Shown here one piece after another: positions 54,472 to 63,389 of a stretch of 64,000 nt of DNA (position 1 is its first letter; each line of letters begins with the position of its first letter). The position numbers and the translations under genes were made by a program. The notes below the pieces were generated by a model. It worked only from the letters and a program-made list of their open reading frames with translations. It made no database searches and was not told where the DNA came from. Source of the DNA: Aerococcus sanguinicola. GTDB taxonomy: Bacteria > Bacillota > Bacilli > Lactobacillales > Aerococcaceae. The stretch spans positions 682,001 to 746,000 of the forward strand of contig NZ_VYWO01000001.1 of assembly GCF_008726925.1 (NCBI RefSeq). Direction: 5' to 3'.

Positions 54472-55719
54472 ATGGAGAATTTTGATCAGCTACTCGACAA
54501 GTATGCCCAACTCCTCATCCAAAAAAGCATCCAAGTAGAAGCTGAAGAGAATGTGATGATCTATATTGATATCGACCAGGCCCCCCTAGCCCGCTTGCTC
54601 GCCAAGTATGCTTATGAAGCCGGAGCCAAGCGTGTCTACTTCACCTGGCAGGATGACTACCTAAAGAAGATGGACTACCAATACGTTGCGAGTGAGAATT
54701 TAACAACAATTGAAGAGTATACAATTGCTCGCGACAAAGATCTCATTGAAAATAAAAAAATTAGCCGCCTGTCTATCATCTCTAGCGATCCCAATTTACT
54801 AGATGACATCCCCGATGAGAAAGTCCACCGCGTCCAAAAAGCCAATAGTTTAGCCTTTGAAACACGGCGGGAAGCCACCATGAAGAATACCATCAAATGG
54901 GGCGTTGCGGCGGCTGCTTCCTATGGTTGGGCTCGCCACGTCTTTCCTGATTTAGCAGATGATCGCGAAGCTTGCGTGGATGCGCTCTGGCATGAAATCT
55001 TCAAAGCTTGTCGGGTCTACGAAGAGGATCCGGTAGCCGCTTGGGACCAGCACAAAGATAACCTTGAAAAACGGGCAGCCTATATGAATGACCAACAGTT
55101 TGACGGCCTTCATTATCTAACCCCTGGAACCGATCTTTACTTAGGTCTTCCAAAGAACCATATTTGGACGTCCGCTGAAAGCTTGAGCCAAGACGGCAAG
55201 ACCTTCATCGCCAATATGCCAACGGAGGAAATCTTTACGGCCCCCGATACACGTCGGATGTCGGGCTATGTGCGTTCAACTAAACCCTTGTCCTATGCCA
55301 ATACCACCATCAAAGGTATCGAAGTGCATTTCAAAGATGGACAAATTAGTCAAATTACAGCTGACCAAGGGCAAAAGATTCTCGAAGACCTCGTTCAAAA
55401 TAATGATGGGGCTCGCGGCCTAGGAGAAGTTGCCCTAGTGCCCCACCGTTCACCAATTTCTTTGAGCAATCTCACCTTCTACAATACCCTCTTTGATGAG
55501 AATGCTTCCAACCACTTAGCCATCGGTGCGGCTTACCCCACGACCGTTCAGAATACGGAAGGTCTCTCCGATGAAGAGCTACAGGCGATTGGTTTAAACG
55601 TCTCGAATGTTCACGTCGACTTCATGATTGGATCTGACGCTATGGATATCTACGGGATCCGCTCAAATGGCGAAGAGGTTCCTATCTTTAAGCAAGGTGA
55701 ATGGGCCTTCTCAGTGTAA
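54472..55719 (+). CDS. M29-family aminopeptidase (AmpS/PepS type)
   Basis: A 415 aa cytoplasmic metallo-aminopeptidase that releases N-terminal residues from peptides. The N-terminal domain includes ARLLAKYAYEAGAKRVYFTW. The C-terminal catalytic half has the metal-site blocks GTDLYLGLP, NMPTEEIFTAPD, GARGLGEVALV and DFMIGSDAMDIYG. AAAGGAGG precedes the ATG. It probably shares a transcript with the flavodoxin and the small membrane protein. Confidence 0.92.
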   Translation: MENFDQLLDKYAQLLIQKSIQVEAEENVMIYIDIDQAPLARLLAKYAYEAGAKRVYFTWQDDYLKKMDYQYVASENLTTIEEYTIARDKDLIENKKISRLSIISSDPNLLDDIPDEKVHRVQKANSLAFETRREATMKNTIKWGVAAAASYGWARHVFPDLADDREACVDALWHEIFKACRVYEEDPVAAWDQHKDNLEKRAAYMNDQQFDGLHYLTPGTDLYLGLPKNHIWTSAESLSQDGKTFIANMPTEEIFTAPDTRRMSGYVRSTKPLSYANTTIKGIEVHFKDGQISQITADQGQKILEDLVQNNDGARGLGEVALVPHRSPISLSNLTFYNTLFDENASNHLAIGAAYPTTVQNTEGLSDEELQAIGLNVSNVHVDFMIGSDAMDIYGIRSNGEEVPIFKQGEWAFSV

Positions 55720-55747
55720 TGACCGCTAGCAAAAAGGATGGACAAAA

Positions 55748-56080
55748 ATGACTAAAAAAGGGAAACGACAAAAACTATATTATCGCTTAAAAGATTTAGA
55801 AAATCTTAGCGAACGCGAGCGGAAACGCCTGGAAAATCTAACGGTTGACGAAGCGCTCGAACAATTAGATCATGGCTCACCCAAACTCAATTGGATCTAC
55901 GTCATCCTTGCAGTGACAGCCATCTTCTTTATCGCCTGGCTCGTCATCGAAAGTAATCCCAGACAAGACGAAGTCCCCCCGAATACTATTGATGAAATGA
56001 CCGAGGAAATTTCAACGATGCATGAAGAAATCTCTTCACTCGAACAACGTATCTCCACACTGGAAGGCAAGGCCCCCTAA
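55748..56080 (+). CDS. Small single-pass membrane protein with C-terminal coiled coil
   Basis: A 110 aa protein I cannot name. A basic N-terminal half (KKGKRQKLYYRLKDLENL) probably faces the cytoplasm. One TM helix follows (WIYVILAVTAIFFIAWLVI, about 50-68), then a short acidic outer segment ending in a heptad pattern (EISTMHEEISSLEQRISTLE). AAAGGATG lies upstream. It is last in the run flavodoxin-aminopeptidase-this gene, before a strong terminator. Confidence 0.7.
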   Translation: MTKKGKRQKLYYRLKDLENLSERERKRLENLTVDEALEQLDHGSPKLNWIYVILAVTAIFFIAWLVIESNPRQDEVPPNTIDEMTEEISTMHEEISSLEQRISTLEGKAP

Positions 56081-56097
56081 GGAGAATATTTCACGAT

Positions 56098-56136
56098 AAA
56101 AAGAAGCCAGGAAGCATATTTTCCTGGCTTTTTTCT
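56098..56136 (+). terminator. Terminator of the flavodoxin-aminopeptidase run
   Basis: AAGCCAGGAA and TTCCTGGCTT form a perfect 10-bp stem with a T tract after it. Confidence 0.9.
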
Positions 56137-56193
56137 TGTCTTAATTTAGATCATTATTTTAAATTTATTCTTTGTGATAAAGAGTTAACAGCA

Positions 56194-56265
56194 GCGGGAA
56201 GAAGGACAAGTTCCACCCGAGGGTTCCATAGTGGGCGGGATCACCCCCGCTTACGCAGGAAGAAG
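56194..56265 (-). CRISPR. Orphan CRISPR relic: truncated repeat, 33-bp spacer, full repeat
   Basis: Plus strand: GCGGGAAGAAG (56194-56204) is the 11-base end of the array repeat. Exactly 33 bp later (spacer 56205-56237) comes a full 28-base repeat (56238-56265), beginning GGATCACCCCCGCTTAC and ending GCAGGAAGAAG. Thirty-three is the length of all 12 spacers in the main array. The repeat differs from array repeat 2 by one base and shares its CGCTTACGC centre. The base before it is a purine, as everywhere in the array. No repeat follows 33 bp further right. Confidence 0.9.
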
Positions 56266-56290
56266 TATTTGCGTAATACTTCCCTTTTAA

Positions 56291-56310
56291 ACTACTTTTA
56301 GTAGTATAAT
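56291..56310 (+). promoter_or_regulatory. Palindromic operator at the XRE gene promoter
   Basis: ACTAC (56291-56295) and GTAGT (56301-56305) form a dyad that runs into TATAAT (56305-56310), 24 bp before the start codon. It fits autorepression by the XRE protein; no convincing -35 is seen. Confidence 0.55.
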
Positions 56311-56333
56311 AAAAGAAAAAAGAGGTGATTTAG

Positions 56334-56672
56334 ATGAGAATTGGTGCAAATATAAAAGATTTTAGAAAAAGCAGAAGAATGACCCAAGCTGATCTAGGCA
56401 AGGCTGTAAATGTCACACAACAAACGATTTGGAGCTGGGAAAGTGGCAGAAGCGAACCAAGTGTTAATGATCAGAAAAAGCTTGCCAACTTTTTTGGTGT
56501 ATCTTTAGATACCCTGAATGGAGCTAATATTGAAGAAAAGGTTGATCTTAAAAGACTAATTAAAAATGCCAACATGACCTATGGCGGCAAGGAAATAAGC
56601 GACCACGACCTAAAAGTTCTTGGAGGCATAGTGGAATCGCTGCTTGGCGGTGATGAAGGTGGGAATAAATAG
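56334..56672 (+). CDS. XRE-family helix-turn-helix regulator
   Basis: A 112 aa protein with a Cro/CI-type HTH in the first 60 residues (IKDFRKSRRMTQADLGKAVN, then QQTIWSWESGRSEPS) and a short acidic tail. The partner gene that would overlap its end is an ImmA/IrrE peptidase relic, the pairing seen in ICEs and phages where the peptidase cleaves the repressor. Base composition is more AT-rich than the flanking housekeeping genes. RBS: AGAGGTGA. Confidence 0.85.
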   Translation: MRIGANIKDFRKSRRMTQADLGKAVNVTQQTIWSWESGRSEPSVNDQKKLANFFGVSLDTLNGANIEEKVDLKRLIKNANMTYGGKEISDHDLKVLGGIVESLLGGDEGGNK

Positions 56673-57056
56673 CTTAATATCTAGTTTAGTCACTAAATAC
56701 AAATAACCCTTGTGAGATAGCAGAAAAAGAAGCCACACTTTTTCTTGGACAGATGATATCAGTGATGATTTTGTCGGAACTTGTATAAAGGTAAACAGCA
56801 AAAAAATTATTATTTTAAATAACGACTTGCGATACACAAGACGAAAATATTTTTGAATAGCTCATGAACTTTTCCATGCTTTATATTATATCATGAAGAA
56901 ATTTTTATGCTTTATCATACAGACTTTAATGAACGCCCCAAAACAGAACGAGAAGAAGATGAATTTGTTACTAAACTTTTACTTGACGAATTTATAGCAG
57001 AGAGCAATGTGACAACTTACAAAGTGCTTAAACACAACTATATACCAGAGGAAACG
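56653..57056 (+). pseudogene. ImmA/IrrE-family metallopeptidase, several disruptions
   Basis: Fragments of an ImmA-like peptidase appear in order but in different frames. ATG 56653 overlaps the XRE gene end and gives MKVGINSLISSLVTKYK, then a stop; NPCEIAEKEA is in another frame; later come VGTCIKVNSKKIIILNNDL and RYTRRKYF, a TGA stop, and IAHELFHALYY with the zinc motif HELFH (56863-56877). The C-terminal block EREEDEFVTKLLLDEFIAE is in a third frame. No single-frame product is possible. A shortened CRISPR repeat (57058-57083) abuts its end. Its loss leaves the XRE protein without its usual antagonist. Confidence 0.8.
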
Positions 57057-57057
57057 A

Positions 57058-57083
57058 GGATCACCCCACGTATGGGGAAGAAG
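57058..57083 (-). CRISPR. Isolated shortened CRISPR repeat
   Basis: A 26-base match to the array repeat, starting GGATCACCCC, centre ACGTATG, ending GGGGAAGAAG; two bases shorter than the standard form in the stem. Both ends are conserved, and a purine precedes it. No second repeat is found 33 bp to either side. It lies between the broken peptidase gene and the orphan antitoxin. Confidence 0.65.
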
Positions 57084-57157
57084 ACGACTAGCACAGCATC
57101 CTGGCTGATGGTAAGTTTCCCCTCTTGCTTGCACAAAATTGCTTGATAACTCGACCC

Positions 57158-57412
57158 TTAATTTTTTTCCATCCACTCTTTGAACTCCTCTATACTATCA
57201 AAGCTTTCAACTTCTCCCCGTTCAACTTCTGCTAAAGCTTCTTGAATGCTGGTACGCTTAAGGTCAAAAGGAATCCCTTGGCACGCATTGACTTTCTTTA
57301 AGTACATAGTGATTGCGGTAGTCATATCAAGCCCTAGGTCCTTAAAGATTTCTTGACAACTCTTCTTTAAATCTTCATCAACTCGTACCATGATGCTCGC
57401 TTTCTTAGCCAT
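57158..57412 (-). CDS. RelB/DinJ-family antitoxin, no toxin adjacent
   Basis: An 84 aa protein with a ribbon-helix-helix N-terminus (ASIMVRVDEDLKKSCQEIFK) followed by TTAITMYLKKVNACQGIPF, the standard RelB/DinJ pattern, and an acidic toxin-binding tail. A RelE/YafQ-type toxin would normally follow at once, but the next 70 bp downstream hold only a repeat relic and no plausible toxin frame. An 8-bp inverted repeat covers its promoter. It may be a leftover, or act on a toxin encoded elsewhere. Confidence 0.85.
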   Translation of the reverse strand: MAKKASIMVRVDEDLKKSCQEIFKDLGLDMTTAITMYLKKVNACQGIPFDLKRTSIQEALAEVERGEVESFDSIEEFKEWMEKN

Positions 57413-57428
57413 TTCAATCAGCTCCTTT

Positions 57429-57455
57429 GTATATATCGTATACTATTATATATAC
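57429..57455 (-). promoter_or_regulatory. Inverted-repeat operator of the antitoxin gene
   Basis: GTATATAT (57429-57436) and ATATATAC (57448-57455) are perfect 8-bp inverted repeats with an 11-bp spacer containing GTATAC. It lies 17 bp before the start codon, where RelB-type proteins usually repress their own gene. Confidence 0.65.
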
Positions 57456-57848
57456 GTTGTAAATACTTAAAAAGGGACCAACACTAAAGCTAGTCCCTCC
57501 TGATGAGATGGGCCTATATATAAGAGGCATAAAAATATTGCACTATATAAATAAGCAAAATAAAAGTATTGATATATTAAGTATGTTCACGCATAATATG
57601 AATATAACTTGATTTAATCAGCTTACGCATTCGCTTCCAGGTATCGCTTAATGGGGAGGAAGTGGATGTTATGACTAGTAAATATAAAAAGCCTATTAAT
57701 CGTAAAGAATTGTTAGATTAATGACCGCCATCATTAAACTAGTAAAAACGTTAATAGACTTAATACCATAACATTTTAGGCTGCTAGCGCTTAGCTAGTG
57801 CCCTAGCCTTTAAGCTCATTTTAGCATGATAAGAAAGAAGTGACAAGA
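57456..57848. other. AT-rich gap in the island with one tiny possible ORF
   Basis: No recognisable gene. The only notable item is a 16-codon frame starting ATG at 57671 (MTSKYKKPINRKELLD) behind GGGGAGGAAG. The sequence AGCGCTTAGCTAGTGCCC near 57790 hints at a weak hairpin. Composition is unlike the surrounding housekeeping genes. Confidence 0.5.
57671..57721 (+). CDS. Possible 16-residue peptide gene
   Basis: MTSKYKKPINRKELLD, preceded by GGGGAGGAAG at workable spacing. It is basic and has no known match to me. It may be a truncated remnant of a larger island gene. Weak support. Confidence 0.2.
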   Translation: MTSKYKKPINRKELLD

Positions 57849-58022
57849 ATGCCCCAAGAAAAGAAACGCCCAAGAGGTCGCCCCGCTACTGGTCGCAAGC
57901 GTGATAAGTCTTTAAAGCTAGGACTTACCGCACAAGAAAAGCAGCTGATACAAGACCAGGCCAAAAAGAACGGCTTGAGCATGACCGACTATTTAATGAC
58001 GCTGGTTACTAATGATAAGTAA
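57849..58022 (+). CDS. Small RHH-like, plasmid-type DNA-binding protein
   Basis: A 57 aa protein: a basic N-terminus (KKRPRGRPATGRKRDKS) followed by a beta strand and two helices (LKLGLTAQEKQLIQDQAKKN, then LSMTDYLMTLV). This is the ribbon-helix-helix layout seen in plasmid copy-control, MobC and similar proteins. I chose ATG 57849; a GTG at 57840 is also possible. It supports a plasmid or ICE origin for this interval. Confidence 0.65.
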   Translation: MPQEKKRPRGRPATGRKRDKSLKLGLTAQEKQLIQDQAKKNGLSMTDYLMTLVTNDK

Positions 58023-58045
58023 GTCCATCGATTAGATGGGCTTTT

Positions 58046-58285
58046 TTATTTATATCTTTCTTTAGTATTAGTTTGGCCCAGTATGTAATCTATACTTACA
58101 TTATATAGCTTTGCTAATCTTGCCAGCATTTCATGCTTAGGCAAAGACTTACCATAATCCCAGCCCCGAACTGTTTCATAATTTGCACTAATTAAATTAG
58201 CTAGATCTTTTTGCGTGTAGCCTTTTTCTTCTCTTAAAGCTTTTAATCTTTCAGCTACAACTTTATCAGAAATAAAATCATTCAT
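58046..58285 (-). CDS. Small XRE-family regulator
   Basis: A 79 aa protein that is little more than one HTH domain (RLKALREEKGYTQKDLANLI, then NYETVRGWDYGKSLPKHEML). The start follows AAAAGAGGTG. A near-palindrome TAGTATATAATATCCTA (58304-58320) covers its promoter. It abuts the old end of the CRISPR array. Its targets are probably within the island. Confidence 0.85.
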   Translation of the reverse strand: MNDFISDKVVAERLKALREEKGYTQKDLANLISANYETVRGWDYGKSLPKHEMLARLAKLYNVSIDYILGQTNTKERYK

Positions 58286-58303
58286 TTTTACACCTCTTTT
58301 CCA

Positions 58304-58320
58304 TAGTATATAATATCCTA
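58304..58320 (-). promoter_or_regulatory. Imperfect palindrome at the small XRE gene promoter
   Basis: TAGTATATAATATCCTA reads almost identically on both strands and lies about 20 bp upstream of the ATG, overlapping a TATACT-like -10 on the minus strand. Probable autoregulatory operator. Confidence 0.4.
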
Positions 58321-58331
58321 ATCCTAAATCA

Positions 58332-59091
58332 GGATCATCCCCGCGTATGCGGGAAGAAGCCCACAGCGAAGAAGTGGCGCGCTACTTTGATGGGATCACC
58401 CCCGCTTACGCGGGAAGAAGATCACACAAGGATATGCCAAAGAAAACTTAGTAGGATCACTCCCGCTTGCGCGGGAAGAAGGCTTCTGGAGACTCGAAGT
58501 AAGAATGGACGTAGGGATCACCCCCGCGTATGCGGGAAGAAGCCACTGTGTCTATAAGCGGGTCAAAGTCTGTCAGGATCACCCCCGCGTATGCGGGAAG
58601 AAGGCAGATGATTTCTGTCATGGGCTCCTCCTTATAGGATCACCCCCGCGTATGCGGGAAGAAGTGGATTGTCCATACTGAAACAGGGCCAGAAATGGGA
58701 TCACCCCCGCGTATGCGGGAAGAAGCCTTTTTCTTTCAGCCATTGTGCAAGCTTCCGGGGATCACCCCCGCGTATGCGGGAAGAAGCAACTGCTGTGGAG
58801 AAGGCTGAACAAAACTCAGGGATCACCCCCGCGTATGCGGGAAGAAGGCTCTTTTGTATAAAGAACCAACGAGAAACCAGGGATCACCCCCGCGTATGCG
58901 GGAAGAAGGGACGATAGCTATCCGCCGTCTTACTGACAAAGGGATCACCCCCGCGTATGCGGGAAGAAGCGTACTCTTGGTTCAGGTCTATTCCCCTAAG
59001 CAGGATCACCCCCGCGTATGCGGGAAGAAGCCTTTGACTCCAAATTTTGCTAGAAGAATTCTGGGATCACCCCCGCGTATGCGGGAAGAAG
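58332..59091 (-). CRISPR. Type I-E CRISPR array, 13 repeats and 12 spacers
   Basis: Repeats are 28 bp and all 12 spacers are 33 bp. On the plus strand repeats start at 58332, 58393, 58454, 58515, 58576, 58637, 58698, 58759, 58820, 58881, 58942, 59003 and 59064. The plus-strand form begins GGATCACCCCCGC and ends GCGGGAAGAAG, with stem CCCGC/GCGGG. By analogy with other I-E systems, transcription is leftward, so crRNA 5' handles end GTGATCC. The three leftmost repeats carry changes (58332: T for C; 58393: CGCTTACGC; 58454: two changes) while the ten on the cas side are identical, so the leader end is at the right. Confidence 0.98.
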
Positions 59092-59108
59092 ACTAAAGGA
59101 TCCCTATA
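59092..59108 (-). promoter_or_regulatory. Very short leader gap between cas2 and the array
   Basis: Only 17 bp separate the cas2 stop from the first repeat. On the minus strand TTGAAA within the last codons of cas2, followed 15 bp later by TATAGG, is a weak promoter candidate. Integration signals and any leader promoter must therefore lie inside the cas2 3' end, or the array is read from the cas operon. Confidence 0.45.
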
Positions 59109-60004
59109 TTACCGGGCTTTCTTTTTCAAGTAAGTCGGAAATTTATTCACTTTTGAAATTAGCTCTGCTATTAATTCGACATCCCCCAAAGCTCGATGGG
59201 GAACTTTTTTATCAATTCCATAACTCAGTAGGACTGTCTGTAATTGATAATTTTTTAAGAACATATTTTCTTTTTTTACAATAGTCCTTAAATCTAAGAT
59301 AGGATTAGATAAATTTTCTTGACCCATCTTTTTCAGCTGCTTATTAATAAAGCTAATGTCAAAATTAATATTGTATCCAACGATAACCTGATTTTCAATA
59401 AATTGAAGAAGATCTATTAACACTTCATTCTCATCTATCCCCTCTTCATCTATTTTTCGCTGGCTAATCCCCGTTAGTTTTTGAATCTGCATGGGAACTG
59501 TCCGCTCAGCTATTAAATGATGAAAGACTTCTTTCTCTTGTCCCTTTATCTTCATAGCTGCTATTTCGATAATTTTATCTTTATTTGGCTCTAAGCCAGT
59601 TGTTTCGATATCCAAAATAATATAGCTCAATGGAGCAGAAGGGGTCGATTTTGAGAACTTCCTAGCCTTATGGAACTTACTAGCATTGCTGAAACCCTTC
59701 TGTTTTGGATATCCTGATTTTTCCTCCATTTGAGGCAAGAAGACAAGTGGAATCCCTTCCAGTTCGATCATCTGGCGTGATGTATTGTACGATTCAAAAC
59801 GATAGCCAATTTCATTCTGAGCAGCATAGGAAATAGTAGCCTCACCATTGCCTACGTTCTCTTTTACCCTTTCCCATAATTTTTCGCGAATCCGTCGGTT
59901 AAAATTACCAACATAGACTCCCGTAGATATTTCCTGCATCCATTTACTCAAATCTCCCCTTAAGGATGCTGAAGTTTTAGAGAGTGTGATGACGGTAAAG
60001 GGCA

Positions 60005-60005
<1 letters not shown>
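59109..60005 (-). CDS. cas2: Cas2 fused to a DEDDh (DnaQ-like) exonuclease
   Basis: A 298 aa fusion. Residues about 1-95 are a type I-E Cas2 (MPFTVITLSKTSASLRGDLS, WMQEISTGVYVGNFN). After a linker rich in Lys and Ser, residues about 125-298 form a 3'-5' exonuclease with all DEDDh residues: DIETTG, VGYNINFDISF and PHRALGDVE. In S. thermophilus such fusions trim prespacers during Cas1-Cas2 integration. ATG 60005 shares one base with the cas1 stop (TGATG). It is the last cas gene before the array. Confidence 0.95.
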
Positions 60006-61593
<1,588 letters not shown>

Positions 61594-61594
61594 T

Positions 61595-62311
61595 TTAACC
61601 TCCTAACTCAGCAAAAGCATCATGTTCGGTTTCATGAACAGGGCTGGGAAGCTCAATTTGAAATTTAACCTCCCGTCGGGTTTGAAAATGGCGGTTTTTT
61701 TGGTCAAAAGAGACCACCAAGTCTTTTCGCCACTGGTCGCGCTTGCTAATTTCTACTAGCCCTGCATCTGCGTAGGCTTCCAAAACACGGCTGTGCTGTC
61801 TTTGGTACCAAGGAGCTGCCTGCCAGCCTACACGCTGCAAGCTCTCCACAGCTCCCAGATCATTCTCAGCAACAATGAAGTCTAGGGGCAAGGGGAGGGA
61901 CCGCCGCCCCATAAAGGGCTGAAAGTAGGGATTCTTTAGGGCTTGGATAATCTTTGCCATGAATGCGTCATCACTATGGGCTAGGGCGACTAGGAAGACC
62001 GCGTCCTCAAGATAATAGCGGTTGGTCACATAGGTTCGGTCGGGCTGACCGTTGGCTTTGTACTTGTGAGCCGTTTGATAGTCTCGCCTAAGTCCTCCTT
62101 CTTGATCAACCCGGACTGCGAAATCTAATTGGTTGAGGGCTTGGATGTCCTCTGTTTGGTCACGCCGATAACCTAGACTTGCCGCTACTAAACCGATAAC
62201 CCCGCTCTTCGAGGGATATAAATCTGTATGGCGACTTTCGAAATGAGATTGTGTGCCCCAAGACTGTAAGGGACCGGCAAACTTCAAAACGATTGATTTC
62301 ACCTTACTCAC
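61595..62311 (-). CDS. cas5e: Cas5e Cascade subunit
   Basis: A 238 aa Cascade protein that caps the crRNA 5' handle. The signature N-terminus IVLKFAGPLQSWGTQSHFES and the glycine/proline block GRRSLPLPLDF are typical. The GTG start at 62311 overlaps the cas7 stop by 8 bp. Confidence 0.93.
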   Translation of the reverse strand: MSKVKSIVLKFAGPLQSWGTQSHFESRHTDLYPSKSGVIGLVAASLGYRRDQTEDIQALNQLDFAVRVDQEGGLRRDYQTAHKYKANGQPDRTYVTNRYYLEDAVFLVALAHSDDAFMAKIIQALKNPYFQPFMGRRSLPLPLDFIVAENDLGAVESLQRVGWQAAPWYQRQHSRVLEAYADAGLVEISKRDQWRKDLVVSFDQKNRHFQTRREVKFQIELPSPVHETEHDAFAELGG

Positions 62312-63389
62312 CTGCTTGATCTAATTGCTCTGCAAGCACCGGATCCATGGCTTCCTGGAGCTGGCTTAATGAATTGACTGTCTCTACACTAGCCAAGTCG
62401 CTTGCATCCCCATCAAGATTGAGGTAGAAGGTCGCAATAGCTGGATCTAATAATTTTTCCGCCTTATTCACTTCTGCCAGTAAGCGATCAACAGAAGGAT
62501 TAACAAAACCATCCTCTGCTCTAACTGGAGACTCGAAAGCAGTCACTAGGCTAAGTGGTCGGTCAGAGCGAAGCGAAAGCAGAACCGCCTGAGGAATCGT
62601 TTGGTTGGCAAAAGTATTCACTTTCCCCGTAGGTAATGAATTTAGAAAGGCCTTGAGGAATAAGTTTAGGCTCCGTTGAAGCGTCTCTAAATCACCGCCT
62701 AACTGTTGGAGAAATTCATGAACAGCGACATCCGCATAGCGATATAAGGTTGATGAATTGAATTCAATGGTTCCTAACATGCCAGCTCCCGCATTATCTT
62801 CTTTACCATAATCATCAACCGCCGTATAGAAGTCAAATTCAGTCTGTACGGCATGGGTTGAAATAGCATGGGCAACCTGAGCGGAAGCATCTTCATTAAG
62901 GGAAGGATCATCCGCTACCATCCGTCCAAACAGTGCGATATCAATGGCCGGATTTTCTTTTAAGAGGGCCTTCAATTCTTTCTTGTCTGTGACACCGTCA
63001 AGGGCAGCTTGGGCTAATTTTTCTGCTTGAATATCACCGAGGAAGAAGAGCGCCTTGGCGCGTTGGTCCTTGGTCTTTACGCCTGCTGCATTGATGGTTT
63101 TATCAGCTAGTGCCATGGCCTCTTCGTCGCTCATATCAGCTGATAATTTTTGAATTTTATGGGCAAGGTAACGCACAATCTCTAAGCTTCTGACCCCTAC
63201 ATTATCGAGAGCACCGAATTCCTTAAAGTAATCCCGCATAGCTCTCTTCCAAGCTTGTGAACTCACCCGAGCTCGTTGGACGCCACCGTATCTTGCTGTT
63301 TTCGGACTCCCTGTATCATCCCGGTTGATATTGGATGGCGGCAGGGTCTGGATGGCATGGATATCTAAAAATAAAGGTGATTTAGTCAT
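62304..63389 (-). CDS. cas7e: Cas7e Cascade backbone subunit
   Basis: A 361 aa protein that polymerises along the crRNA. N-terminal LDIHAIQTLPPSNINRDDTG and RVSSQAWKRAMRDYF are the family's hallmark blocks. ATG 63389 is preceded by AAGGAG; an in-frame start ten codons earlier has none and lies within cse2. It overlaps cse2 by 8 bp. Confidence 0.94.
   Translation of the reverse strand: MTKSPLFLDIHAIQTLPPSNINRDDTGSPKTARYGGVQRARVSSQAWKRAMRDYFKEFGALDNVGVRSLEIVRYLAHKIQKLSADMSDEEAMALADKTINAAGVKTKDQRAKALFFLGDIQAEKLAQAALDGVTDKKELKALLKENPAIDIALFGRMVADDPSLNEDASAQVAHAISTHAVQTEFDFYTAVDDYGKEDNAGAGMLGTIEFNSSTLYRYADVAVHEFLQQLGGDLETLQRSLNLFLKAFLNSLPTGKVNTFANQTIPQAVLLSLRSDRPLSLVTAFESPVRAEDGFVNPSVDRLLAEVNKAEKLLDPAIATFYLNLDGDASDLASVETVNSLSQLQEAMDPVLAEQLDQAGE

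Noticed and set aside
56907..57146. 79-codon frame starting MLYHTDFNERPK
   Set aside because: It is the C-terminal piece of the broken ImmA/IrrE gene running on into repeat and flanking sequence, not a separate gene.
58669..59096. Two open frames across the CRISPR array, giving peptides with ITPAYAGR and DHPRVCGKK repeats
   Set aside because: They are translations of CRISPR repeats and spacers in different frames; such peptides are well-known annotation errors.
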